Shown here: piece by piece, positions 1 to 10,535 of the stretch
Layout of the letters: every line of letters starts with the position of its first letter
Numbering within the stretch: the first letter of the stretch is position 1
Source: Aulostomus chinensis
Taxonomy: Eukaryota; Chordata; Actinopteri; Syngnathiformes; Aulostomidae
Length of the DNA stretch: 64,000 nt
Assembly: GCA_037954235.1 (NCBI GenBank)
Contig: JBBMOA010000009.1
Location: 29,278,626-29,342,625, forward strand
Direction: 5' to 3'
Notes under the pieces: generated by a model
Seen by the model: the letters and a program-made list of their open reading frames with translations, nothing else
What the model was told of the DNA's origin: nothing
Database searches by the model: none
Made by a program: the position numbers and the translations under genes

Positions 1-26
1 ACGAGGCCAAGTTCGCCGTCACTCAC

Positions 27-230
27 CGGGAGCGTGCGCACGTCCACGTGCACGAGAGCGAGCTCCCCGTGGGGGGGGGGGGGGGGGGTACCGTGTGCTC
101 TCGCCGCCGTGACCCAGCCGGGCCAACCGGACTCGTCACCGCCGCCACGCAGGAGGAGAGAGCAGCTTCGTTCCTCCTCAGTTAGGAGCCGCTGTTAAAC
201 GCCAGCCTGCGGCCTCACCGGGACGAGCGT
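27..230 (-). other. candidate untranslated first exon B (left end is a donor; right end not determined)
   Basis: On the minus strand CGCTCCCG|GTGAGTGAC is a consensus donor with exon base 27 last. A second, slightly weaker donor-like site CCCG|GTGAGG ends at base 219. Two CCAAT boxes at 285-297 would lie upstream of a start near 200-230. The segment contains an 18-base G run (71-88). It could be an alternative first exon or a second 5' UTR exon of the same gene. A second-exon reading would need an acceptor, which I did not identify. Confidence 0.35.
71..88 (+). repeat. poly-G run (18 G)
   Basis: An uninterrupted run of 18 G lies within candidate exon B, so as C in a minus-strand transcript. 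The length is likely polymorphic or prone to sequencing error. Confidence 0.9.
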
Positions 231-284
231 CGCTCCCGGTGTCTCAATCAGCAGTTACCGAGCCGCAGGTGCGCGAGGTCACGT

Positions 285-297
285 CCAATCAACCAAT
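285..297. promoter_or_regulatory. paired CCAAT boxes
   Basis: CCAAT occurs at 285-289 and again at 293-297, eight bases apart and in the same orientation, inside the CpG-rich segment. NF-Y sites in promoters typically sit 60-100 bases from the start, which fits candidate exon B on the minus strand. Confidence 0.4.
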
Positions 298-374
298 CAG
301 CAGCGAGGAGGAGTTTGGATTTACTTTAATTAAAACGGCTTGATGCTTTACATGCGCTGTCACTGCTCACCGGG

Positions 375-376
<2 letters not shown>

Positions 377-427
<51 letters not shown>
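377..427 (+). repeat. TTA trinucleotide microsatellite
   Basis: About 17 perfect TTA units sit in the AT-rich gap of the CpG island, followed by imperfect ATT/ATC units to about 485. Confidence 0.9.
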
Positions 428-428
<1 letters not shown>

Positions 429-1339
429 TACAACATCACCATCGTTGTTATTATTGTCAGAATTAATTAATAATTATTATTATTTTCAACTCTTGACGTG
501 AGACGCATTCCTGGCGTTGCTGCTCCCGGATCCTGCCCGCGACCCTGGAAACGATCCGAGCTGAAACCTGGACCCGCAGCAGGCCTGGTGACCCGCGGCT
601 CGCGGGCTCGATCCTGGCCGGGAAAGTGGCAACAAAACGAGCAAATAAGCGGAGAAGAAGCGGCTCCTTGTACACATGAATAAAAACGATTTTAAAAAAG
701 GAGAAGGGAAGAGAACTCCACTGCTGCCGGAGTCGTTTCAGTTCCAGAGTTGGGAACTAAATTCCTTAAAATTAAAAACAGCAAACAGGCCGCCGCCATT
801 TTACAGGGAATTGTTCTCGCAAGTTATTTAATTGTCGGGAGATTCCGAGCAGATATTTTGCTCCAGTTTCCTCCCCTTTGGACCCGCTGACATCTGGGCC
901 TGGTACCAGCCCCCCCACACCGAGAACGATTCCTGACTTCGGGCCCTCGACGCCGCTGGAATTCTTCTGTAAACCGACAGTTAGTTTTTTGTTTGTTTGT
1001 TGTTTTAATTTTCCGGGAAAAAAATTAAAGTTTTCCGTCATCGTGACACACATTTTTATTCAACAGTTGGTGTTGTTGAAGCAGCGCACGCGCGTCGCTG
1101 GACGGTGCGGAGGCCACCGCCAGGAGAGGGAGCCCGGTGCCGGTGCCCCGGTACCGGAGAGCATCGGCCGACTGCCGCTGCCGCCTGTGTGGGAATAATT
1201 CCTGCAACTTCCAAGCTGCTGTCCGCCGACAAACCTGATCCACGATGAACTCCATCCCGCATCAGGCAGGCCGCCTCGGTCCCGCTGAAACAAACATTTG
1301 ACACATTTACCGACCAAGCGGGTCCGCGGAGTCACTCAC

Positions 1340-2030
1340 CGGAGGGAGGGGGGCTCGGTCCGGTAGAAGTTTAATCCACTTTCTGCAGGCGGCTTCAACC
1401 CGGTAATCCCAGTGCGGGCCAGGTGCCGCTGCTGGTTTGTCCGGCCGAGGGTTCCTCGCGCTCGGGGTCCCTGGGGGACGCGGACGCCCGGTAACCGCGG
1501 AGGAGCAGCGAGCCGCGCGGGAAGTGACCGACTCCTTCACTTCTCCTACGACATCAAAGCATCAGCGGCACCTCGGTGCCACCGGCGGGAAGGTCGCGTG
1601 CACTCGGTCGTCCTGCTGCTGACTGAACCGGACCAGCAGACGAGCCGCGACTTTCTGGACTCCCGGTTTACCGCGACCGAGTCACGGCAGGAAATAAAGA
1701 AAGAAATCAAAAAGTGAAGAGGATCTGGTGTGAATCCAGCAGCTCGCGCTCAGCTCATCGCGCGGTCTACCTGCAGAGGGACCCGCGCGGCGATCCTCGC
1801 CACCGGCGGCTTGCCACTTTACCCTCCATTCTGAGCCAGAGAACCCGAACCAGAACCAGGACGTCTGTCAGCTCCTCTTCACCCTCACGACGAGCAACTC
1901 ATCCGCTGAGCAGAAGAAAGACAAGCAGCTGCAGCCATAAATCGGCTCCCGGCGGTTCTCCAGAGGAACTTTCTATCTCCCAACAGCGCGCGCGGTGCCG
2001 GGGCGGGGGGGTAGTGGGGGGGTGAGCCGG
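1340..2030 (-). other. candidate untranslated first exon A (left end is a donor; right end not determined)
   Basis: On the minus strand the sequence CCTCCCTCCG|GTGAGTGAC gives a consensus 5' splice site with exon base 1340 last. The region to the right is GC- and CpG-rich, and the transcription start is unknown; the right boundary given is only approximate. No TATA box is evident, consistent with a CpG-island promoter. If the gene is wnt5a, this would be the more upstream of two alternative first exons. A minus-strand open frame at 1540-1307 runs through the donor and shows no signal peptide. Confidence 0.4.
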
Positions 2031-2203
2031 AGCGTGAACACCGGCAGCGCTCCGGGTCTGTCGTCCGCTCGCACCGTTAGAGTGAGCTGGAGTGCTGAGG
2101 AGTTTCCCTCCCTGTACTTTTCTCCCTCCTCACCTGCTCCGGTCGCCTCCTCTCACTAACTAGCGCTCCGCAGCTCCAGTGCGCGGCGCAAAACCTTCCA
2201 GTG

Positions 2204-2213
2204 GCGCATGCGC
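2204..2213. promoter_or_regulatory. palindromic NRF1 motif GCGCATGCGC
   Basis: The exact 10-base palindromic NRF1 consensus lies at the outer (right) edge of the CpG island, where the core promoter of a minus-strand gene would be. NRF1 sites are typical of TATA-less CpG-island promoters. Binding is inferred from the motif only. Confidence 0.5.
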
Positions 2214-2282
2214 CGCTCACCTAAACCCACAGTCGGTCACCAACTAAAGAGATGCGCTTTTTTTAAGTGTAGGTGAAATACT

Positions 2283-2328
2283 GGAGAGAGAGAGAGAGAG
2301 AGAGAGGGAGAGAAAGAGGGAGAGAGAG
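2283..2328 (+). repeat. GA-rich purine tract at the island edge
   Basis: This is a 46-base run of purines only, mostly GA repeat, just outside the CpG island. GA tracts next to promoters can exclude nucleosomes or form triplex DNA; here that is only a possibility. Confidence 0.85.
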
Positions 2329-2652
2329 CAGGGAGGAACAGGCTGTAACAAAACAAGCGTCTCTATTACCTAAAATAAACTGTATAAGCGCCCGGGGCTG
2401 CTACCCATCCACACCGCAGCAGAGTGAGTTAGGAGGCAGCAGATCCTGTTACCTCCCGGTCACATCCCGACCAGCAGGCCCATCCAGCGCTTATACAGGC
2501 TGCTTTCATCACCCGGAGGCCTGCGAGCATTACGGTCATTACGGTAATTATTATTTTATGGGACATTATGTGAAAACCTGCTGCAGGAATCTACAGACTC
2601 ACAGTTCGATACTCCTCAATGAACTGATGATGAGTCAATGAGGAGAGTAGGT

Positions 2653-2798
2653 GGGGGGGGGGGGGGTCACACTGGACTCTGGTCTGCTCCAGACTGAAGG
2701 CCTTGTGGTTCTGTCTGCCAGTCTGGATGTAGACAAGAACAGTCATTAAAAGAACTAAAACAATTTAATACGTATTAATGGGTGGGGTGGGGGGGGGG
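2653..2798 (+). repeat. two poly-G runs
   Basis: There are runs of 14 G at 2653-2666 and 10 G at 2789-2798. The DNA between them is unique sequence without a recognised feature. Confidence 0.8.
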
Positions 2799-4268
2799 CT
2801 CACTGCACACCCACAGAAAGACTGGCTGCAGGTGATGCAGTGGAGAACGGCGGGTTGAGAGATGGAGGTGCTGAACCTTCAGCCGGGCTCAGCGGGCCTC
2901 CTGGCCAGCCTGGAGGAGGTGCAAACAGAACCAGAGAGAAAAACTCCTCAACACAAACAGCACAGGTGCTCCTGCTTGTTCATGAAAGCTGAAGCTATGA
3001 GCTAACTACGCCGCCGAATCAGCACTTCCTCATCTTTTACTGACATATTTGATCAGGAGAACAGTTGTTGAACTCTTTGAAGTTCTCTACCTGTGAAGGC
3101 TTCAGCCTCCCTCTGCATACCTCCACAGAGGTGCTAGCACCGCCAGAGGCTAGGCTAACACTGCAAACATTAATGCTAGGTCTGTCGTAGCTCTGTCCTG
3201 GTACTGCAGTGTCCGGAGCAGATGGTTCTGACTGGCAGGATTCTGCAGTCAGCTGATGCACCTCTGCTGCCAGGGCTGACATGGCCTCAATCACTTCTCC
3301 ATATTTGAGCAAATCAGGCTACATAAAAGGGGCTAAAGGCTCTTAGCATATCTGACCCAGGAGGAACTGGACGGGGCCAACAGGCTGGACCCACCCGAGG
3401 CCTCCTCTGGGTCGAAGCCAGTCACAGGCAGAGAGGCAGCAGGTTTTCACTGAACGGGGGTGCAACGACACCCAGTAAAACAGGACTCTTAGAGAATAAT
3501 GCAGATATTTAAGGAGCAACTTTATGGAACAAAACATGAAAATACGAGTTCAGACGTCACGTAGCCGGAACTGACTGCTCCCTTCAAGACGAAGGAGGCA
3601 GTCGGTGAGCGACGCTAACTCATTTCCAAGTTATTGGCCTTATTTTTGCATTAATTTTGAGATTGGACAGCGATTCTGCAGTGGAACATAACAACACCGT
3701 AAAAGTCATGAGAGAGGAGCAGAAACTTTTTGTCAGATGTTTCCAAAAGTCTTCAAGGTTGTGACTGGCTGCGCCTCCCCCGGGTGGGAACTGAGTCCTG
3801 CCATCAGCTAAAGTCACCGTGGTGGATGCTGCCAGGCCGGCATTCTGTTGAAACACACTTACCGCGTTTCTGAACCCCTCCCCCCTCTTAATGTCTCCCT
3901 ACACACAATGCCCCCTCACCCCCACCCCCATGGAAGAAAACTGGGCAACATCTGGCTGAGTTTATGAGAGAGAGAGAATTGGTAGACCATGAAAACTGGG
4001 AAGAATTCTTTCTCGGTGCAAGAGTCTATTGTTGTAGTTGCCATTAGTGGCGGTGAAACTTTAAACTTGTGAAAATACTCTTTGTTGCTTCAAATTCAGC
4101 AGTTTCAATGTGCGTGTTATTGACATTATTTTAGATAAAACACATGTTGCAGTTCTTGAGAAAACAACTTTTAATCAAACAACAAGCAAACCACAGCAAA
4201 ATGTGTCAAGGGTGAATACGGTTTCCCCCAAACGTTTACAGTCATCATATCATGAGAGCAGCACGAAA

Positions 4269-4269
<1 letters not shown>

Positions 4270-4321
<52 letters not shown>
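4270..4321 (+). repeat. CA microsatellite
   Basis: A perfect CA array of about 26 units in intergenic DNA. Confidence 0.95.
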
Positions 4322-4324
<3 letters not shown>

Positions 4325-6462
4325 CAAAAACCGTAAATAATAGGTAAGAGTCAGATGGAGAATCAAACACGGTGATGCTGTACCGTCGTCGTCACCTCAG
4401 CCTCCAGTACAGAGAGAAAAACAACGACAGTGTTTTAAACTGCAAGTCACTTCATTCTAATCAGATTAGCCACTCAGACTCACAGGAGAAATAAACCGAC
4501 AACAAAATAACACGTCACTCATCAGAAAATTAGCTGTTAAAAAAGAGTGGCACTCAAAAGTGTTTTTGGAAGTAGAAAAGCAAACAGAACATGATACTGG
4601 TTCATTAAACAAAAGCACGGCAGGCTAAAGGAACACGAGGAGAGAAGTATTCTGACAGTCAGCGAGCCAATGTGAGGTCAGCTGCTTGTTAATTAAGGTC
4701 CTAATCTTTTTAGAGAAACTGATCCTTGAACTTTTTATGGGTTGTCCTCACCCCAAAGTTGCCAGCTTTTGTTTATCTCTCCGTGAGAAGTTGGAGTAAC
4801 AAATTCGGGCAGTTTACTGTGGAGTCTTGGATCAGAAACCATCCAGATGCAGTTTGATTTCAGAAGTTCGTTTCCCTTTGGCACGGTACATCGAGAAGGT
4901 CTCTGTGGATTCGGGATTTTGAGGTCCATGTTGTGATATTTACAAAAGTCCAGTATTTAGTTACAGAAGTAAACATATGCCTGCCAGCATGAACAGTCCC
5001 GGATTGGCAGATTATATTAGTAGTCAACAGTGGTGGATCGATTGTTGGTTGATGTGGAGCCAGACCTCTGTAGCACCGCAGCACTGCAAGATGAATCCAG
5101 CTCCCAGTTGATTGGAAACAGCAGGGAAATGAAGGCAGCGGACCACTTGACAACCTTGAAACTCCACACTGATGACTGACATCCTCCCACCAAGCCATCT
5201 GCAAGTGAAGTAGCAGGTAGAGACGGTCCTGACATGTGTGGCTATCCGGTTTTGTGTGTGTCAGTCAGTGGTGGCCCATAGGTTTGGTGCAACTTAAGTT
5301 CCTGGACCTTCTGGGATTTCTAAGCGGCTGCAGAAAGAAAAAGCAAGAAAAAGCATGAGTGAGAGATCACGTAGTCTGACGATGCCAACAGAGACCAAAG
5401 TTCTGGGGTTAATGAACTCTGGGTAGCTGCTTCAACAGACACAGGGACAGCTGCTTACACACCCTCCGTATTCTCAGGGCTGGGCCATCATGCCATGCAC
5501 GTGTTGCTTGTAGGACAGTTTTTATAGGTACACCAGCCAACGGCACCCTACAGACTGGGACTTTGTTCCAGGATTTTAAACTCTCTGCTTATTTCCAAGC
5601 CCTTGTAGGAACAAAACCGATCAGCGTCTGTGAGCGAAGCATCTCGAGACCGACTGCTGAAGTCCACGTGACAGAATTAAGGCTCATCATTTAGCCAAAG
5701 GTCGGGGCTGTTTGTCATTTCCTCTGTTGTCTCCTAAATGGTTAAATCAGAAAATTGCTTTGCGGGGTAAAGGTCAAGGATACCTCAGGTACTCATGTCC
5801 ACTCGTACTTGGGTCTTTTGGAGCTCTAGTTGGACCGTTTTGTTTCTCTGTCTGGCGAGTCTCCAGAGCTCCCTAAGAATGCTCTAAACGCAGCTGGCAG
5901 CGGCCCAAACATCAAGTGCTCATTAATAAAAAGGGGGAAAAAAGAACTCTATTGGAATGTGTCTGTTTTTCAGGCCGCACAGCAGTCAGCAACAACTCAC
6001 TTCTTTCCTGAGGGTTAGGTTGTGAAAAAAGAAAACAATGATGTATGTCTCGCACACAGGGGCGCCTCATTGGCTGAGAAAACAGGCCCCAAAATAACTA
6101 CCAATCACGTAAGACGTTATCATCAGTCACAGGGAGGACAGGAGGAGAACCTGAAACTCTCTACACTGATGACTGGAGATATGCAGGTAAAGTTGGGGAG
6201 TGTGCAAATATTTGGTTCAGCCTGCTCAAAGACACCAAAACTCTGAAGAGAAAGAGTGTGACTAGTTTTCAGTGGCAGCACTGAGGGCTGCGTGCTAATC
6301 AAAGAGGGAAGCCGTCGTATGGAATGAGTCCAGTGGTGCGGGGCTTGTCACTCTCTTCCTGTCTCCCTCTCAATGGTTGTCAGGCGAAAGAGGACCATCC
6401 ATTACAGCCAGAGGTAAATAAACAGGCTGAGTAATTAAAGTGCCATCATTTTTTATGCAACA

Positions 6463-6464
<2 letters not shown>

Positions 6465-6507
<43 letters not shown>
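6465..6507 (+). repeat. TG microsatellite
   Basis: A perfect TG array of about 21 units. Confidence 0.95.
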
Positions 6508-6508
<1 letters not shown>

Positions 6509-7852
6509 CCAAATGTAGGCCTGCACATGTACATGCTTGTGTGTGTGAATTTGTGGATGTGTGTCACACACCATTCTCAGGTTTCTTTGCCGATGTCTGC
6601 ACTTAAGTTAATGATTTGGGGGCCAGAGAATCAACAAATATGGCCCCCAGTAGGCTAGAGCAGAGAGCATGACCCGCCTGGTGATGTGTTGGAGGACCAC
6701 TCCTCCTCCTCCTTCTCCGTCAACCCGTTCCTCCACACAACACGCGCATTCACTGCACAAACTCACATGTGACGCCGTGGTCATGAATGTGTGCGCACTT
6801 TTTGGAGTAGGGTTACTTTACGTCAGTTGTCATATGATTGGAATTGTGGGAAAGTTTACATTCCTGATTTTAGTGCGAGGTTTTAGTCCCGACGGAAACC
6901 AGGACCACCAGTGGTCCTTGGTGGTCACAGACAGGTTTGTCTCTGCTCTCAAGAAGGTCGAGCTTAGAGGAGGTTGTCAGCGTTCAGCAACTATGTGAAC
7001 AATATATTTTGTATCATTTATTTTTCTGCCTCTGTCATCAGACATTCAGTCACCGGCAGCAGCAGCATAAATCATGGAGCTTCTACACTGCAGCCATCAA
7101 GACAGTGTTTCACTGTCGGCAGGGCGACTGACAACAAAGTGGCCATAAAAAGCACATTTTGGTGAGAACTCAAACTGCATTGACATGAACTTATGTTTGC
7201 TTCTAGATCGATGCGGTTGAAAATTAAAAATCAACTTGAAGCGGGAGGTTTGGGCAGACCAGTGGCGATTCCTGGTTAGTCGTGATTACGGCCGCTTTAA
7301 AAACACGTGACAAAGCAAAGCATATTACAGCAACCAGGAAAGCGAGAGGCCACTCTGGATAATTTAGTGTGCTCAAATGGCTCTGACAGGCTGCTTAAAG
7401 TCTTTTCAGCCTAAAGGTCATTTGTCCACAATTTTCTGCATCATCAGCAGCCAAACACATGCTGCAGTGCACAAAGAGAATGTCTCAACAAGTTGTACAC
7501 TTGTTTTTATGAGTGAGAGTGAGGGTAGGGTAGCACTTGCCACTGCTACTGTTATTTGGTTTAAGTAAAACTGGGATTAAATGGCTGTTCTGTGTTTTGT
7601 CTGGATTCACAATGTTGTTAGTATAAAGTAATTCATTCTTTTGGACATCTGACATGGACTATAAACACATGGAGGTTCCATTTATCAGCAGGCGATGTGC
7701 AGCACTCTGGCTGGACGAGGACTGGATGACTAAGAATGTGATGTGATAAACGTCACATTCAAATCCTGAGCTGAACATTCACAGCAGCGACGAGGCTCTC
7801 CAGCACATCAGATGCAACCTGTATCAGTTTGAGTCACTTCACCTAGAAGAGT

Positions 7853-7856
<4 letters not shown>

Positions 7857-7888
<32 letters not shown>
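7857..7888 (+). repeat. TG microsatellite
   Basis: A perfect TG array of about 15 units. Confidence 0.95.
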
Positions 7889-7889
<1 letters not shown>

Positions 7890-8240
7890 GGGGATCCTGC
7901 TCGACGACTCAGTTGAATTGTTCTTTAAAGTGTGTCATATCAATGCAAACATTCGAATGGCAGACGATCGTTTCCATCTCGCCCTCAAAGCACTCAGCCA
8001 TCATCTCCCTCCAGCTCCAATCAGCCATTCCTATCTTCCACTCCCTGAGTAACCCTCATCCCTCTTCCCCCTCCATCACTCTCAGCGGCCGATGGCGGGA
8101 TCAGACAGGGTGAGCCTTTTCTCATATCAGTACTGGTTTGGCTGCCTCTGGAGACAGGAAAATGATTGACTTATCAAAATTCACAAATTTCCACTGCTGA
8201 AAAGGATGTCTAGTTGAGGTGAAAAATCCCTGAGGGTACG

Positions 8241-8273
<33 letters not shown>

Positions 8274-8326
8274 ACACACACACACACACACTCACACACA
8301 CACACACTCACACACACACACACACA

Positions 8327-8365
<39 letters not shown>
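8241..8365 (+). repeat. long compound CA array interrupted by CT
   Basis: A CA array of 125 bases broken at intervals by single CT units. The interrupted blocks differ in length, suggesting local duplication of a CA block that already carried the CT change. Confidence 0.95.
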
Positions 8366-8367
<2 letters not shown>

Positions 8368-10466
8368 TGTACGGCTCATAATTGTCCCTCCCCTCCCCTC
8401 CCCCACAGGCCAGACCTGGCTGGGCCGCGCATCAGTCTTTACAGAGCGGCGCTGAGAGTTAGCATAGGCTAACACTGCCCAGTGGGGTCCATCTCCAGAT
8501 GGCGTTCCTGAACTGGACTCCACCACTGTGCAGTGGGGTCACTTCTTGGTTTAAAGCTGATTACATGACGCAGCAACTTCTGTCCAGAAACTCAATAAAG
8601 AACAAAAAACCTTTTATCATCAGGGGAAAAAAAAGGCAGAAATGTCAGGGAGAGTCACAGAGGAAGGATCCTCCTCTCCGGACAGACAGACGTACAACAG
8701 AGGTCACAACTGTTAGCAGTACCACAATCAGAAATACTGCTCCCTGAGGGGACATTCAGTACTCGTACGCTCTTTGATTGCCCGAGTTATATTTAACTGA
8801 CTGATCGATTGACTCACTGGAAATTTGTCTTTGGCTTCAACAAAGTGAAACCCCACCACAACTTATTATTAAAAACCCCAAATATATATATAATAATATG
8901 ACATACATCAATGCAGAAGAGCAGGGTCTGCGCCGTTCCTACGACACTCAACACTCTTCTCTTATTCCTGGTGGACTGATTGTCTAACTGGGACTGGGTG
9001 GTTTCTACTTTGCTAGTTTACCTGGACGTCCCCCAGAATTTACTGGTCCGTCTTTCTGGTCTTCTATTTGTCTTTGCATGAGGGCTGGATATTGAGAGTC
9101 TGGATGTGAGCCGCCAAACCGCTTCTTGTCCTTAAGTACTACTAATATAAACGGCCTGTTAAATGGATCCTTGCAGAATTTTTGGGACCACCAATGTTAA
9201 AGTGCTGCTCTTTTAGTTGGAATTAGCCTGTGGTTGGTGTTCTTTCACCCCTGCAGAAAAAAGAGAAACATACAAAATTCAATTACCAGTACAAAGATTT
9301 GCCCTCTCTTACCTCACCCTACCACAAGGAGATGTGGAACCAGCCATCCTGTGGTAGGAGGGGGCAGATACTGAGGATGAGGGAGGAGGGAGAGGGGCTT
9401 GTGACTGTGTCAACAGTTGTACATACTCACATTTCTAATAAAAACCTTGAGATATAAAGTGAACGCAGAGCAGATCTAGAATGTGACCACTGAAAATATC
9501 CTGTTCCAGATCCATTTAACCTCGGAAAAGAAGTTCAGAAGAAAAGACAAATCACTGCTCTTATCCAGTGTCTGATTTTTTGAATGCAGAGTCTCTGGTG
9601 GGATGTGAAATAGTGGTAGAAAAAAACAAACCATCTGGGCTGCGTCACTGGACAGCATCTAAGATCCATGAGAGCGAATGTGCTAAAAACACCCCAAACT
9701 GGGTCCACATCATTGATCTGTCGCACATTCCTGTGAACATAAAAGTCTGATTATATGTTAGAAGCGTAAAAACAAGACCCAGATCTGTGCACACATGCCC
9801 CTCCAATCACCGAAACCATTAAAAATGTGCTCCACATCAAGTCATCCTGGGAAAAAAGAACATCTCCGCTGCAACAATTGCTTCAAGAGCTCACTCTTTC
9901 TTCCCTACATTTCTTCTTTTTTTCCTCTTTTTTGCTGCCCGACTTTTACAACTTCCTCCTGGTTGGGGCTGCAGCTCTAACCCAAACAAAACTCCATTTT
10001 TTAGTTATTGGCCCTCGTGGCATGTAATGGAGAATCAAGCTAATTATCCCTACAGCTGTTTTCACTTGCTTTTTATGTAAGCAATACCTGGCTGATCCAG
10101 AGAGCAACAGTGAGGCCCTTCTTAGCGCTCCAGGCCTCTAGGCCGGCTGGAATTAGAGAGCAAAATGCCAGGTTTTCCTCCCCCCAGTGCTACCCATGTG
10201 TACCCCTGCACCCATCTTCCAGGCTGACACACCCCCCCCCCACACACACACCCAAAGCTTCCATTTCCACTCCCTCATACATCTGTCAAACTCTCCTTTT
10301 GATGTTTAAAAAAGCTGCAGTTGAGCGTTTCAGACGGTCTGTGTGACGAGCACTCATTTGCTTCCACCGATGGTCTCTGCTAATTAATGAAGGAGGTGAG
10401 CTGGGGTGTGGCTCCGATGAAATTGGAACCATCTCCTGCTGTCATCCAACTAGAAAGGGTGAGTAC

Positions 10467-10469
<3 letters not shown>

Positions 10470-10522
<53 letters not shown>

Positions 10523-10535
10523 TTGGGGGGGGGGG
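10470..10535 (+). repeat. TG microsatellite followed by poly-G
   Basis: About 25 TG units end at 10521, then TCTT, then an 11-base G run at 10525-10535. The array splits a segment that carries homeodomain-type TAATTA motifs on both sides. Confidence 0.95.

Larger units (their letters stand above)
1..2250 (-). promoter_or_regulatory. CpG island, probable promoter of a minus-strand gene off the left edge
   Basis: CpG dinucleotides are dense over about 1-330 and 880-2230, in sharp contrast to the AT-richer, CpG-poor DNA to the right. The break at 330-880 includes a TTA repeat. Strong minus-strand donors at 25-26 and 1338-1339 point to transcription toward lower coordinates. In vertebrates WNT5A lies directly downstream of ERC2 in the same orientation, and WNT5B lies beyond ERC1, so wnt5a is the likely owner. 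This rests on gene order: no Wnt signal peptide or Cys-rich sequence is present here. No open frame in the island resembles a known protein, so the exons would be untranslated. Confidence 0.6.
2251..10469. other. intergenic region, left part
   Basis: No exon was recognised between the CpG island and 10.47 kb. The stretch holds CA/TG arrays at 4270-4321, 6465-6507, 7857-7888 and 8241-8365. A minus-strand open frame at 3037-3315 has non-repetitive composition but no recognised family. The phrase TTAGCATAGGCTAACACTG at 8459-8477 and a similar GAGGCTAGGCTAACACTG near 3147 look like pieces of an interspersed repeat. I see nothing else. Confidence 0.6.

Noticed and set aside
1307..1540. Minus-strand frame in the CpG island as a possible Wnt signal-peptide exon
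   Set aside because: The translation is Pro/Arg-rich without a hydrophobic core, and a consensus donor falls inside the frame. More likely untranslated.
878..2025. Plus-strand gene starting in the CpG island
   Set aside because: Plus-strand donor-like sites here (GTAACC, GTAATC, GTGCGC) are weaker than the two minus-strand GTGAGT donors, and plus-strand frames look random. Divergent transcription is not excluded.
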